From assembly GCF_000337815.1 (NCBI RefSeq), contig NZ_AOLN01000013.1, forward strand, positions 62,001 to 126,000: a stretch of DNA of 64,000 nucleotides. Direction: 5' to 3'. The position numbers and the translations under genes were made by a program. The stretch's first letter is position 1; the number at the start of each line of letters is the position of its first letter. This DNA comes from Haloferax mucosum ATCC BAA-1512 (GTDB lineage Archaea > Halobacteriota > Halobacteria > Halobacteriales > Haloferacaceae). Positions 51,728-60,834 of the stretch are shown here, piece after piece. A model generated the notes under the pieces. The model saw nothing but the letters and a program-made list of their open reading frames with translations. It was not told where the DNA came from and ran no database searches.

Positions 51728-52042
51728 TTAGTCCCCGCCGCGCGTCGCCGCGGTCATCGACCAGACGGCGACGAGACCGAGGAGCACCGCCGGGAGCATC
51801 GGCAACGCCAGCATCGCCGCGAGGTACGGAACTCCGAACTCCGCGGGGAGCGAGGGAACGAGATACACCGCGCCCGGAACGACGAGGAAACAGAGCGCGA
51901 CGACGGCGACGAGTATCCACCCGCGGTTGCCGAACCCCTTCGGCTCCGGTTCGTCCCTGCCGATGTCGGTCTCACCCGGTCGGTGAACGTAGGCATCGGA
52001 CCGAGTCCCGGTCTCGCCCCCGGACGTGGTATCAGAGCTCAC
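51728..52042 (-). CDS. Small membrane protein of unknown function
   Basis: 104 residues. An acidic, polar N-terminal 38 residues (with PGETDIGRDEPEPKG) precede two helices (about 42-64 and 72-95). No family recognised. Its start overlaps the 3' end of the quinone-oxidoreductase gene by 11 bases on the same strand, so it is probably the distal gene of a two-gene operon. Confidence 0.7.
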   Translation of the reverse strand: MSSDTTSGGETGTRSDAYVHRPGETDIGRDEPEPKGFGNRGWILVAVVALCFLVVPGAVYLVPSLPAEFGVPYLAAMLALPMLPAVLLGLVAVWSMTAATRGGD

Positions 52043-53072
52043 TATCTGGGATTACGACCACTTTGCCAAAGCCCTGTCGCTCCTCGATGAGTTCGTGTGC
52101 GCGGCTGATTTCGCTCATCGGAAGCGTCTCCCGAATTCGCGGTTCGAACGTCCCGTCCCACACCAATTCGAGCACTTCGTCGGCCTGCCCCGGCGTCGCC
52201 ATCGTCGAGCCGATGACGGACAGTTGGTTCCAGAAGATGTAGTTGAGACCGGCACCCGGGTCGGGTCCCGTCGTCGCGCCGCAGGTGACGATGCGGCCGC
52301 CCTTGGTGAGGCTTCGGAGGGAGTCTTTGTACGTCTCCTCGCCGATGTGGTCTACGACCATATCGACGCCGCGGCCGTCGGTCATCTCGTACACTTTCTT
52401 CGAGAAACTCTCCGCTTCGTAGTTGATGACGTGGTCCGCGCCGCATTCGCGGGCGTATTCGAGTTTCTCCTCTGTCGAGGCTGTGGCGTAGACTTCCGCA
52501 CCCGCGTAGTCTGCGATTTGGACGGCCGCGTGGCCGACACCGCCGGACGCACCGAGAACGAGTACTTTCTCGCCGGGACGGAGTTCGCCGCGGTGGATGA
52601 GCATACGCCACGCCGTCTGCAAGACGAGCGGAGCGGACCCGGCAACTTCCCACGGAACGTCCTCGGGGACGGGAACCAGGTTCGCCTCGGGGACGGCCGC
52701 GAACTCCGCGTGAACGCCGCGCATGTGCTCGCCGATAACGCGGTAGTCGGGGGCGAGCGTCGGGTCGCCCTTCCGCGAGAACTCGTCGCCTCCGTCGGCG
52801 ACTCCCGCGAGGAGCGCGACGCGGTCGCCCGCCTCGAACCGCGTGACGCGGTCGCCGACTTCGGTGACGACGCCGGCCATGTCGCTACCGGGAATGTGCG
52901 GCATCTCCAGGTCGAGACCCGGAAGCCCGCGTCGCGTCCAGATGTCGAGGTGGTTAAGCGACGCCGCCTTCACGTCAACGAGCACTTCGTCAGGGCCGAT
53001 GTCGGGGTCGGGAAACTCGCCGTATTCGAGCACGTCTCGCCCGCCATGGTCGCTGAATTGGACCGCTTTCAT
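52032..53072 (-). CDS. Medium-chain dehydrogenase/quinone oxidoreductase (ADH superfamily)
   Basis: 346 residues. The GroES-like N-terminal half (AASLNHLDIWTRRGLPG, MPHIPGSDMAGVV) and the NAD(P)-binding GASGGVGHAAVQIADYAG motif are clear, and YATASTEEKLEYARECGADHVINY follows. The usual catalytic zinc cysteine near residue 40 is replaced in ASLNHLDIW, so it belongs to the zinc-free quinone-oxidoreductase side or has altered metal binding. It is divergent from an HTH regulator; the 238-bp gap is AT-rich and may carry shared control sites. Confidence 0.9.
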   Translation of the reverse strand: MKAVQFSDHGGRDVLEYGEFPDPDIGPDEVLVDVKAASLNHLDIWTRRGLPGLDLEMPHIPGSDMAGVVTEVGDRVTRFEAGDRVALLAGVADGGDEFSRKGDPTLAPDYRVIGEHMRGVHAEFAAVPEANLVPVPEDVPWEVAGSAPLVLQTAWRMLIHRGELRPGEKVLVLGASGGVGHAAVQIADYAGAEVYATASTEEKLEYARECGADHVINYEAESFSKKVYEMTDGRGVDMVVDHIGEETYKDSLRSLTKGGRIVTCGATTGPDPGAGLNYIFWNQLSVIGSTMATPGQADEVLELVWDGTFEPRIRETLPMSEISRAHELIEERQGFGKVVVIPDSEL

Positions 53073-53310
53073 CTCGACCCGACCGACGGAGAGGAACGAC
53101 TAAAGTGTAAGTTTACGCTAAACAACTTTCCGAATCTTCCGCAGTTGTCGAAGTCGGTTCGGCCGTGAGAAGACAAATAAAAAACATATATCTCATGCGC
53201 CCCCGGACCAAATAATACGGTGCAAAGACAGCTCGCGTTCCGAGACGCGGCGAACGAATATCCGGCCAACTAAGTGGTTGATTCGGTCCCAACAGAGGTG
53301 CGCTGTACAC

Positions 53311-54105
53311 GTGAACCAAAATCGCGGTGCCGAAGCGCTACTACAGTGTCTCGTGAGTCGTTCAACCATCGTGGCGGAACTCAGAGACTGCCCCCGTGAC
53401 AAGCGGGCGTTGGCCGACGACCTCGACGTCTCACGGTCAACCGTCAACCGTGCTCTCCGAAACCTCGTCGATGCGGGGGTCGTCAAACGGCGCGGGAACG
53501 TCTACGAGACGACTCTCACGGGGCGTGCCGCGCTCGACGCATTCAACCAGTGCGTTCGCTCGCTTCGCGGTATCGTGACGGCACGAGACCTCCTTTCGAT
53601 GCTTCCGCCGGACGCGCCGCTCGACCCGGTGTTTTTCAGCGGCGCGACGGTGCACACGTCCACGCCACAGATACCCGACAGCGTCATGCAACGGCTGTTC
53701 GGGAGCATCGAAGACGCAGACTGCCTCTACGGCGTCGCCCCGGTCGCGCTCGCCGGGCAACTCCGGCCGTTCTACGAGACGGCGACCGCGGGCGGAACCA
53801 CAGTCGAGATGATTCTCTCGAACGAGTTGTTCGAGAAACTCGTGGACACGCCGGACTCGCGGGCCGTCATCGCCGAACAACTCCGTCGGGAGACGGTGAC
53901 CATCTACCGCACCGACGTCCCGTTCGGATTCGGTCTCTGGACGGTCGGCGACGAAGCCGGTATCGTCGTCTACACCGACACCGGCGTCGGCGGAATCGCC
54001 CGCAACGACGAGGACGACGCCGTCTCGTGGGCGAAAGCCCAATTCGACTCGCTCCGCGAGGAAGCGACGCTCGTGACCGACGCCGCACTCGACGGCGACG
54101 AGTGA
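53311..54105 (+). CDS. Winged-helix transcription regulator (haloarchaeal type)
   Basis: 264 residues from the GTG at 53311 (a TTG at 53278 is an alternative). The N-terminal winged helix has DKRALADDLDVSRSTVNRALRNLVDAGVVKR (broken here after about 20 residues: recognition helix SRSTVNRALRNLV). The C-terminal part, from about residue 100 on, is the large alpha/beta domain usual in haloarchaeal regulators of this kind, with AVALAGQLRPFYE-like and GFGLWTVGDEAGIVVY segments; a small-molecule or phosphate ligand is possible. It is divergent from the oxidoreductase and is a natural candidate to control it. Confidence 0.8.
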   Translation: MNQNRGAEALLQCLVSRSTIVAELRDCPRDKRALADDLDVSRSTVNRALRNLVDAGVVKRRGNVYETTLTGRAALDAFNQCVRSLRGIVTARDLLSMLPPDAPLDPVFFSGATVHTSTPQIPDSVMQRLFGSIEDADCLYGVAPVALAGQLRPFYETATAGGTTVEMILSNELFEKLVDTPDSRAVIAEQLRRETVTIYRTDVPFGFGLWTVGDEAGIVVYTDTGVGGIARNDEDDAVSWAKAQFDSLREEATLVTDAALDGDE

Positions 54106-54159
54106 CCGACGCCTGCGGGTGTCACGGGAACTTTGTCGCCCGACGACGAAGCGGAATTC

Positions 54160-54822
54160 GTGAGCGACCACGAGGACCACGGCAATCACGACGCCCACGG
54201 CGACCGCGACACACACGACGATGACGGCGACAACGGCGACCACGATGACAACAACGACGACAGCGACCGCAACCACCGTCATAGCCACGATGACCACATC
54301 CACGGCCATGATGACCACCACCAGCACCACGAACACGACGTCGAAGCACTCGACATCGCGGTTTTGACGGTCTCATCGACCCGTGACGTCGAAGACGACC
54401 CCGCGGGCGACGCCATCAAGACGACTCTCACCGAGGCGGGCCACTCGGTCTCGGTCCGGCGCGTCGTAGACGACGATTACGACGAGCTACAGACCGTAAT
54501 CTCGCGGATGGCCGACCGTGGCGACGTCGATGTAACCGTCACGACCGGCGGCACCGGAGTCACGCCGGACGACGAGACGGTCGAAGCCGCCACGCAACTG
54601 TTCGATAAGACGCTTCCCGGCTTCGGCGAGTTGTTCCGGCACCTCTCGTTCGACGAAATCGGAACGCGCGTCGTCGGCACGCGCGCGACCGCAGGAATCG
54701 TCGACGACACGCCGACGTTCTGCCTGCCGGGAAGCGAGAACGCCGCGCGACTCGGAACCGCCGAGATAATCGTCGCCGAAGCGCCCCACCTCGCGGGACT
54801 CGCCAGACGCGACGACCCATAA
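54160..54822 (+). CDS. moaB: MoaB/Mog molybdopterin-binding protein with His-rich N-terminus
   Basis: 220 residues from the GTG at 54160; a TTG nine codons upstream is an alternative start. Residues 1-60 are almost wholly His, Asp, Asn and Gly (for example HDDHIHGHDDHHQHHEHD), an arrangement that binds divalent metals. The rest is a standard MoaB/MogA domain: DIAVLTVSSTRDVEDDPAGD, VTVTTGGTGVTPDDETVEA and LPGFGELFRHLSFDEIGTR. It would adenylate molybdopterin before metal insertion. The His-rich extension may store or deliver a metal. It follows the HTH gene by about 55 bp. Confidence 0.87.
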   Translation: MSDHEDHGNHDAHGDRDTHDDDGDNGDHDDNNDDSDRNHRHSHDDHIHGHDDHHQHHEHDVEALDIAVLTVSSTRDVEDDPAGDAIKTTLTEAGHSVSVRRVVDDDYDELQTVISRMADRGDVDVTVTTGGTGVTPDDETVEAATQLFDKTLPGFGELFRHLSFDEIGTRVVGTRATAGIVDDTPTFCLPGSENAARLGTAEIIVAEAPHLAGLARRDDP

Positions 54823-54969
54823 CCGGCGTTCCGCGAGCGTTCGTCGTGAGAGCGGGCCGCCGTGAGCGACTGATATGTACCCGCAATACGACGGTCCCGT
54901 CGGTCGAATCCGACTGCAACGTCTGCCCGGTCGCGTCCATTTAAGTTTGCAGACCCGCTCCGGAGAGGT

Positions 54970-56724
54970 ATGAGCCAGCAGTCCCCACACGAGGAGGACG
55001 CAGACGACGTGTTCTCCAGCGGGAAGGACCCGAGCCTCCGGAGTACGGAGGTCACAGAAGGTCCTGACAAAGCCCCGCACCGAGCGATGTTCCGCGCGAT
55101 GGGATTCGACGACGAGGACCTCTCGTCGCCGATGGTCGGCGTGCCGAACCCCGCCGCCGACATCACGCCCTGTAACGTCCACCTCGACGACGTGGCCGAC
55201 GCGGCCATCGACGGCATCGAAGACGCCGGTGGGATGCCAATCGAGTTCGGGACCGTCACCATCTCGGACGCCATCTCGATGGGAACAGAGGGGATGAAAG
55301 CCTCGCTCATCTCCCGCGAGGTCATCGCCGACTCGGTCGAACTCGTCTCTTTCGGCGAGCGAATGGACGCCCTCGTCACTATCGCAGGATGTGACAAGAA
55401 TCTCCCCGGAATGATGATGGCATCCATCCGGACCGACCTCCCGTCGGTCTTTCTCTACGGCGGCTCTATCATGCCCGGCCAACACGATGGCCGCGAAGTG
55501 ACCGTCCAGAACGTCTTCGAGGGCGTTGGCACCTACGCCGAAGGCGACATGAGCGCCGACGAACTCGACGACCTCGAACGCCACGCCTGTCCCGGTGCAG
55601 GCTCTTGTGGCGGGATGTTCACCGCGAACACGATGGCCTCCATCTCGGAAGCGCTCGGAATGGCCCCGCTCGGCTCTGCTTCCGCACCCGCGGAGTCCGA
55701 CGAGCGATACGATGTCGCCCGCCGCGCCGGTGCGGCCGTCCTCGACTGTGTGGCAAACGACCGCCGTCCCTCCGACATCCTCACGAAGCAGTCTTTCGAG
55801 AACGCTATCGCCCTCCAAGTCGCTATCGGCGGTTCGACGAACGCCGTCCTCCACCTGCTGGCACTCGCCGCCGAGGCGGGCGTCGAACTCGATATCGAGG
55901 AGTTCGACGAAATATCCCGGCGCACTCCGAAGATTGCCAACCTCCAACCCGGCGGCACGCGCGTCATGAAAGACCTCCACGAGGTCGGCGGTATCCCGAT
56001 TGTCGTGCGCCGACTCGTCGAAGCGGGCCTGTTCCACGGCGACGCGATGACCGTCACGGGCCGCACCATCGAAGCGGAACTCGACCGCCTCGACCTGCCG
56101 GCCGACGAGGACATCGACGAGGACTACCTCTACACGGTCGAAGAACCCTACCAGTCCGAAGGCGCAATCAAGATTCTCACCGGCAACCTCGCACCCGACG
56201 GCGCGGTGCTCAAAGTGACCGGCGACGACAAGTTCCACCACACCGGTCCCGTCCGCGTGTTCGAAAACGAAGAAGACGCGATGCGCTACGTGCAGGACGG
56301 CCACATCGAGTCCGGCGACGTTATCGCTATCCGAAACGAGGGGCCGAGCGGCGGTCCCGGAATGCGCGAAATGCTCGGCGTCACCGCCGCCGTCGTCGGA
56401 CAGGGTCACGAAGACGACGTGGCGCTTCTCACCGACGGGCGATTCTCCGGCGCGACGCGCGGGCCGATGGTCGGGCACGTCGCTCCCGAGGCCGCCGCGG
56501 GCGGCCCAATCGGGCTTCTCGAAGACGGCGACGAAGTGACCGTCGATATTCCGAACCGCGAACTCTCCGTGGCTCTCTCCGACGAGGAACTCGACGCCCG
56601 GAAGGAGGACTGGGAACCAAAGCCGCCGGCGTACACCGCTGGCGTGCTGGCGAAGTACGCGCGAGACTTCGGCTCTGCGGCGAACGGCGCGGTGACGAAC
56701 CCGGCGCTCACGCGCGACGAGTAG
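54970..56724 (+). CDS. ilvD: Dihydroxy-acid dehydratase
   Basis: 584 residues, full length, catalysing the third common step of valine and isoleucine synthesis. The iron-sulfur cluster cysteines are in [12 protein letters not shown] and [18 protein letters not shown], and the C-terminal [20 protein letters not shown] is present. The ATG at 54970 follows a GGAGAGG ribosome-binding-like stretch and a TATA-like TTTAAG about 28 bases upstream. No other branched-chain gene is next to it in the window. Confidence 0.97.
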   Translation: MSQQSPHEEDADDVFSSGKDPSLRSTEVTEGPDKAPHRAMFRAMGFDDEDLSSPMVGVPNPAADITPCNVHLDDVADAAIDGIEDAGGMPIEFGTVTISDAISMGTEGMKASLISREVIADSVELVSFGERMDALVTIAGCDKNLPGMMMASIRTDLPSVFLYGGSIMPGQHDGREVTVQNVFEGVGTYAEGDMSADELDDLERHACPGAGSCGGMFTANTMASISEALGMAPLGSASAPAESDERYDVARRAGAAVLDCVANDRRPSDILTKQSFENAIALQVAIGGSTNAVLHLLALAAEAGVELDIEEFDEISRRTPKIANLQPGGTRVMKDLHEVGGIPIVVRRLVEAGLFHGDAMTVTGRTIEAELDRLDLPADEDIDEDYLYTVEEPYQSEGAIKILTGNLAPDGAVLKVTGDDKFHHTGPVRVFENEEDAMRYVQDGHIESGDVIAIRNEGPSGGPGMREMLGVTAAVVGQGHEDDVALLTDGRFSGATRGPMVGHVAPEAAAGGPIGLLEDGDEVTVDIPNRELSVALSDEELDARKEDWEPKPPAYTAGVLAKYARDFGSAANGAVTNPALTRDE

Positions 56725-56766
56725 GGACGAGTCGCCGCGGCGTCTCCCGCGACCCGAACGCCGTCG

Positions 56767-57027
56767 TCAAAACAGGAGCACACCGGACGCCCGGTACAGG
56801 GCGAGTATCCCGATTCCGAGTACCGTCCCGACCGGAACCTGTACAATCACTTTTCGCGGCTGTTCGGTGAACCCGTAGATGCACAATCCGAATGGCACGG
56901 ACAACAACACGTCTATCGTCCACTCCGGGAGGGCGGGCGAGAGACCGGTCCACGGGGCGAAAAAGAGGAGTCCAACGCCGCCGAAGAACGCAAGTATTCG
57001 ATTCCACCGCCACGTTGAGAACTGCAC
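56767..57027 (-). CDS. Small three-helix membrane protein
   Basis: 86 residues with hydrophobic segments near 11-28, 36-52 and 62-80 and basic turns (TEQPRKVIV). Composition is less acidic, as expected for a membrane protein. No family recognised. It converges on ilvD, and its upstream region at 57028-57123 separates it from the dehydrogenase gene on the same strand. Confidence 0.55.
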   Translation of the reverse strand: MQFSTWRWNRILAFFGGVGLLFFAPWTGLSPALPEWTIDVLLSVPFGLCIYGFTEQPRKVIVQVPVGTVLGIGILALYRASGVLLF

Positions 57028-57123
57028 GTCTCAACCGAGAGTGTTTGACAAATTGTTAGTTTCGGTGCGGAACCCGGTCGTCGTCTCACCAACGTCGCAG
57101 TGGCAGGGACGATTCGACTCGGA

Positions 57124-58083
57124 TTAGACGACCCGATTCCGTAGGTCGTCGTCGCCTTCGTCCAATCTATCGAGGTTTTCGGCGATGATGTCGGCCATGC
57201 GGTCCCAATACTTCGGCGTGTGGCCCGCGTTGTGGGGCGTGATGAGTACGTTCTCGAAGTCCCAGAGGTCGTGGCCCGACGGGAGCGGTTCGGGGTCGGT
57301 CACGTCGAGCGCCGCACCGCGGATACCGCCGCTTCTAAGCGCCGAGACGAGGGCGTCGGTCTTGACGACCGGCCCACGACCGATGTTGACGAGGACGGTC
57401 TCGGGAGCCATCGACTTGAACGCGTCTCCGTCTACGAGACCGCGCGTGGCTTCGGTCAGCGGGCACGCGATGACGACGTACTCGGAGCGGGCGAACGCCG
57501 TGTGGAGACCGCGCTCGTCGTCGAAGCCGACGACTTCGTCGGTCGGACCGCCTTTTTCGGGCGAGTAGCGGACGCCGACGGTCTCCACGCCGAAGGGTTC
57601 GAGACGGTCCACGACGGCTTGCCCGATGGCACCGAGACCGACGACGGTGACCGTCGAACCCTGTAGTTCGTGGGTCGGATAGGACTGCCAGCGGTTGTGT
57701 TGTTTCTGGCGTTCCGCGACGTGGAACCGGCGGGTGAAATAGAGGATGCTCCCGAGCACCTGCTCGGCGATATTGGGTCCGTGAACGCCCGAGGCGTTGG
57801 TGACGGCCACCTCGTTCGCTTCCAGTTCCTCGATTGGAAGGTGACCGGTTCCGGCGAAGACGCAGGCGAACAAGTCGAGATTCGCGGCGGAGTCGAGTGC
57901 GTCTACATCGACGGTGAAGCCGGTTGCGACGCGAGCGCGAGTGAGCAACTCCCGTTCTTCGCTCGGTGTGCGGGCAACGGCGATAGCTCGGTCTGGGAGG
58001 CGTTTACGGAGCGTTTCGGCGTACGATTCGGCGGAGAGACCGTGTATCTTCTGTCGGAGGACCGCGACGTCGGGTTCGCTCAT
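57124..58083 (-). CDS. D-2-hydroxyacid dehydrogenase
   Basis: 319 residues from MSEPDVAVLRQKIHG. The NAD-binding VVGLGAIGQAVVDRL motif is at about 150. The catalytic Arg is in NIGRGPVVKTDAL, Glu in LDVTDPEPLPSGHDL and His in ITPHNAGHTPKY, the standard Arg-Glu-His set. It interconverts a 2-oxoacid and a D-2-hydroxyacid; whether phosphoglycerate, lactate or glyoxylate is the substrate cannot be read. The longer in-frame start upstream is not used by the family. Confidence 0.93.
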   Translation of the reverse strand: MSEPDVAVLRQKIHGLSAESYAETLRKRLPDRAIAVARTPSEERELLTRARVATGFTVDVDALDSAANLDLFACVFAGTGHLPIEELEANEVAVTNASGVHGPNIAEQVLGSILYFTRRFHVAERQKQHNRWQSYPTHELQGSTVTVVGLGAIGQAVVDRLEPFGVETVGVRYSPEKGGPTDEVVGFDDERGLHTAFARSEYVVIACPLTEATRGLVDGDAFKSMAPETVLVNIGRGPVVKTDALVSALRSGGIRGAALDVTDPEPLPSGHDLWDFENVLITPHNAGHTPKYWDRMADIIAENLDRLDEGDDDLRNRVV

Positions 58084-58156
58084 GGTCGATAACTCTCGAA
58101 GCGAGTGATGAATCTGTCCGAATCGGCACACTCGGGGGCGCTGGAAACGCGGGGTA

Positions 58157-58384
58157 TCAGCCGATTGGTTCTCGACTTCGAGGCCGTCGCTTCGAAATCG
58201 TTCGGGTGACGGCTACCGCGTCAACAGTCGGGTCAACGACGAACCGTGTCCCATCTTCACCGAGTTTCCACGCGACGGGAGCGTAGCCCTTGGGTGCGGG
58301 ACCGCCGTCAACGAAGACAAGGTCGCCTGTTTCGTCGCGGAAAACCACTGGCTCACGCTCGTCGCCCGACTCGTCACCGGTCAT
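58157..58384 (-). CDS. Small conserved-looking haloarchaeal protein
   Basis: 75 residues, MTGDESGDEREPVVFRDETGD then LVFVDGGPAPKGYAPVAWKLG and VVDPTVDAVAVTRTISK in successive short strands. It is soluble, acidic at the N-terminus and basic at the C-terminus. I do not recognise a family. It lies between two well-supported genes on its own transcript, 203 bp from the divergent geranylgeranyl reductase. Confidence 0.55.
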   Translation of the reverse strand: MTGDESGDEREPVVFRDETGDLVFVDGGPAPKGYAPVAWKLGEDGTRFVVDPTVDAVAVTRTISKRRPRSREPIG

Positions 58385-58587
58385 TAGTCCGCACGTAACG
58401 CGGTTGTCTGCATAAATCTCCGTCTCTGGTTATCAGACGCGGTATTTTGAGATGGTACACGAGCCGAAGACGACGGCGGTTCGAATCGCGTAACGCCGAA
58501 ACCGAGCGTCGAAGCGCACGACACCGCCGGGTCGTTCCATCGCGGCGGTTCAGGGGGTTTAATACCCGAGCGAAGCGCTGTTGCGAT

Positions 58588-59979
58588 ATGGAACGCGTAG
58601 ACGTCGCCATCGTCGGCGGCGGCCCGGCCGGCACGTCGGCGGCACACGCCGCGGCCTCGGTCGGTGCCTCCGCTTTGGTCCTCGAAAAAGGCGTCCCCCG
58701 TGCGGACCGAGAGGGTCTCGGCCCGGATTCGACGGACGCGGCTGGCATCCTCGACTACTGGGTGGACATCATGGACATCCATCCGGACGAACTGCCGGAG
58801 GGTATCATTCTCGATGTCCTCGACCGCGCCGAATTCATCGGCCCGAACGAATCGGTGGTTCTCCGAAGTACCGGCATCGACGCCTCGTACGACGAGTTCG
58901 GGTACACGTTTCACCGAGCGAAGTTCGACAACTGGCTTCGCAGTCGCGCCGAGGACGCTGGCGCTGAATACCGTCTCAAAGCCTCGGTCCGCGACGTAGA
59001 GACGGACCTCGACGCGACGGGGACCGAAGACGACCCGCGCCACGTCGTCCGCCTCGCAAACGGTGACGACGTGGGTGCGGACTTCCTCATCCTCGCCGAC
59101 GGCCCACAACGGACGGTCACGAACAAGGTCCTCGACGACCTCCTGCCGTTCGAAATTACCGACAGACTCGCCTCGCCCGAAGTCAACCACATCGCGTATC
59201 AAGAACACCGCGAGTTCCCACCGGAACTGTTCGACGAGGTTGACGGCGCTATCAAATTCTGGTGGGGCTACATGCCCGGCCACACGGCGTACCCGTGGGT
59301 GTTCCCGAACGACAACAACGTCTGCCGCGTCGGCCTCACGATGCCCATCGGAATGGACATCGACGAGGTCGAAGACCGCAACGACTACAAACTGCTCCGC
59401 GAGGACGACGAGCGCATTCCGCAGGGCCGCGAGTACGTCCGCCGCCTACTCGAACAGGAGTACGGCGACGAATACGACATCGACGAGGACTTCCCGCTCG
59501 TCGAAGACCGCGGAAAGACGAAGGGAACGGAGACCTACTCTATCTCCTCGACGCGACCCATCGACTCGCCGACTGCGGCGGGAATCGCCGTCACCGGCGG
59601 TGCCATGGGCGCGACTTCCGCGTTCCACGAGGGAGGCGACCACGTGGCTGTTCGCACGGGTGCCATCGCTGGCGAACTCGCCGCGAGCGGCGACCTAAGC
59701 GAGTACAACGCCCGCTGGAAGGACGCCATAGGCGACGAGGTTCTACGAAACGTCGCGATGGCCGACATCGTCCACGAGTACGGCCCGGGCGACTGGGACA
59801 AATCGTTCAAGGCGGCTCGAAAGCTCCTCGAAAAGGACGAAGGCTACAAGGCGTTCAGCGCGACGAAGCTCAGCGCCGGGTTCAGCGCCGCGAAACTCGC
59901 CACGCAGTACAAGCGGACGAAGCTCAAATTCCGGAACGGTAAGTACGTCCAGTTGCGCGAATCGGAATATTCACTGTAA
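58588..59979 (+). CDS. Geranylgeranyl reductase-family FAD enzyme
   Basis: 463 residues from MERVDVAIVGGGPAGTSAAH, the GxGxxG FAD site. The family-specific substrate motif appears in GYMPGHTAYPWVFPNDNN (YxWxFP), and a second FAD contact is in VTGGAMGATSAFHEGGDH. Archaeal members saturate the geranylgeranyl chains of ether lipids or isoprenoid quinones. It is longer than the usual digeranylgeranylglycerophospholipid reductase, with about 60 extra C-terminal residues rich in Lys and Ala, so a different isoprenoid substrate is possible. Confidence 0.9.
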   Translation: MERVDVAIVGGGPAGTSAAHAAASVGASALVLEKGVPRADREGLGPDSTDAAGILDYWVDIMDIHPDELPEGIILDVLDRAEFIGPNESVVLRSTGIDASYDEFGYTFHRAKFDNWLRSRAEDAGAEYRLKASVRDVETDLDATGTEDDPRHVVRLANGDDVGADFLILADGPQRTVTNKVLDDLLPFEITDRLASPEVNHIAYQEHREFPPELFDEVDGAIKFWWGYMPGHTAYPWVFPNDNNVCRVGLTMPIGMDIDEVEDRNDYKLLREDDERIPQGREYVRRLLEQEYGDEYDIDEDFPLVEDRGKTKGTETYSISSTRPIDSPTAAGIAVTGGAMGATSAFHEGGDHVAVRTGAIAGELAASGDLSEYNARWKDAIGDEVLRNVAMADIVHEYGPGDWDKSFKAARKLLEKDEGYKAFSATKLSAGFSAAKLATQYKRTKLKFRNGKYVQLRESEYSL

Positions 59980-60021
59980 CTGACAGAAGCTTTATCTGTT
60001 TTTCTGAATTCCTGTCATTCG

Positions 60022-60456
60022 ATGACCCCGAATCAACCTCGACGTCGATTTCTCCGCCGTAGCCTCATCACGGCGAGTGTCGGCCTTTCGGGGTCGCTCG
60101 CGGGGTGTTCCTCGTTTCGTGGCTGTTCGTCCGCTGAGATTTTCCTCCAAGGGGAGTTAGTCGGACACGTTCCCGAAAACGCTACTGTCGTGGACATCTC
60201 CGACCCGCGCGTCGAAGAGAGTCCGTGGGTGAAGAAGGTCGTCGAAGCGTCTTCAGGCGGCCACCCACGAGAGATGACCATCTCGGACTGCTTGAGCGAT
60301 TACGACGACCTCCGAGAGGACCTCAACGCACTTCCGGCGGTCCATCGGGCCGAGGACCGCCTGTACTACGTTCGGGCCGAGGGACAGATCGTTCGCGTCC
60401 GGGCGGTCTTCTTTACCGACGACGAGACGGGGCGACCGGGTCGGAAGGCGTTTTAG
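60022..60456 (+). CDS. Tat-exported lipoprotein, function unknown
   Basis: 144 residues. The signal holds twin arginines (RRRFLRR, 7-13), a hydrophobic run and a lipobox LAGC with the lipidated cysteine at 29, the typical haloarchaeal Tat lipoprotein. The mature part is small and acidic (HVPENATVVDISDPRVEES and EDRLYYVRAEGQIVRVRAV lie in it) with a second Cys near residue 34. It has no recognised domain. A TATA-like CTTTATC lies 26-32 bases upstream of the ATG. Confidence 0.8.
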   Translation: MTPNQPRRRFLRRSLITASVGLSGSLAGCSSFRGCSSAEIFLQGELVGHVPENATVVDISDPRVEESPWVKKVVEASSGGHPREMTISDCLSDYDDLREDLNALPAVHRAEDRLYYVRAEGQIVRVRAVFFTDDETGRPGRKAF

Positions 60457-60834
60457 CACGCGTGAATTAGAGTCGAGTGCGTACCTCAAGTCCCCGTCCG
60501 AGTTGTCCCACATCGGGAGCGATGACAGCACGGCGAACCCGGGTACGTAACACCTACTGGCCGGCATTCGCCGGCGTACTTCGGAGCGTCCGCGCCCGAA
60601 AGACGGACCGCCTGGCACGAGGGTTTCCCGGTTGACGCGGCACGCCGCCTCGGGATGATACCGGCCGTTAGTGTCCCGGGCGATATCTTCGAGACACACC
60701 GAAGAGCGCTCGGTATCCGAATTGGTCGCTTCGTTAGGTCACCACGCGCGGCTTCCGGTAGCTCACTCAGTTCCCGAGTGGCCGGGGTTGGACACCAGTC
60801 GGACAGAAGCGACGAGCGACTGCCGACCCACGAG
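60457..60834. other. 378-bp convergent intergenic region
   Basis: No supported gene. Minus- and plus-strand frames here are Arg-rich or Pro/Ser-rich and not halophile-like. A GC hairpin GCCGGC-ATTC-GCCGGC lies at 60560-60575. A stretch near 60775 resembles a tRNA D-arm (CCGAGTGGCC), but no acceptor or T-arm accompanies it. The region lies between the stops of the lipoprotein and the Bat-type regulator and may hold their terminators. Confidence 0.5.

Noticed and set aside
54487-56478. 663-codon open frame antisense to ilvD
   Set aside because: It mirrors a fully conserved enzyme in another frame; long antisense frames are common in GC-rich DNA and its sequence lacks motifs.
60770-60815. tRNA gene
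   Set aside because: Only a D-arm-like CCGAGTGGCC is present; no acceptor stem, anticodon arm or GGTTC T-loop can be folded around it.
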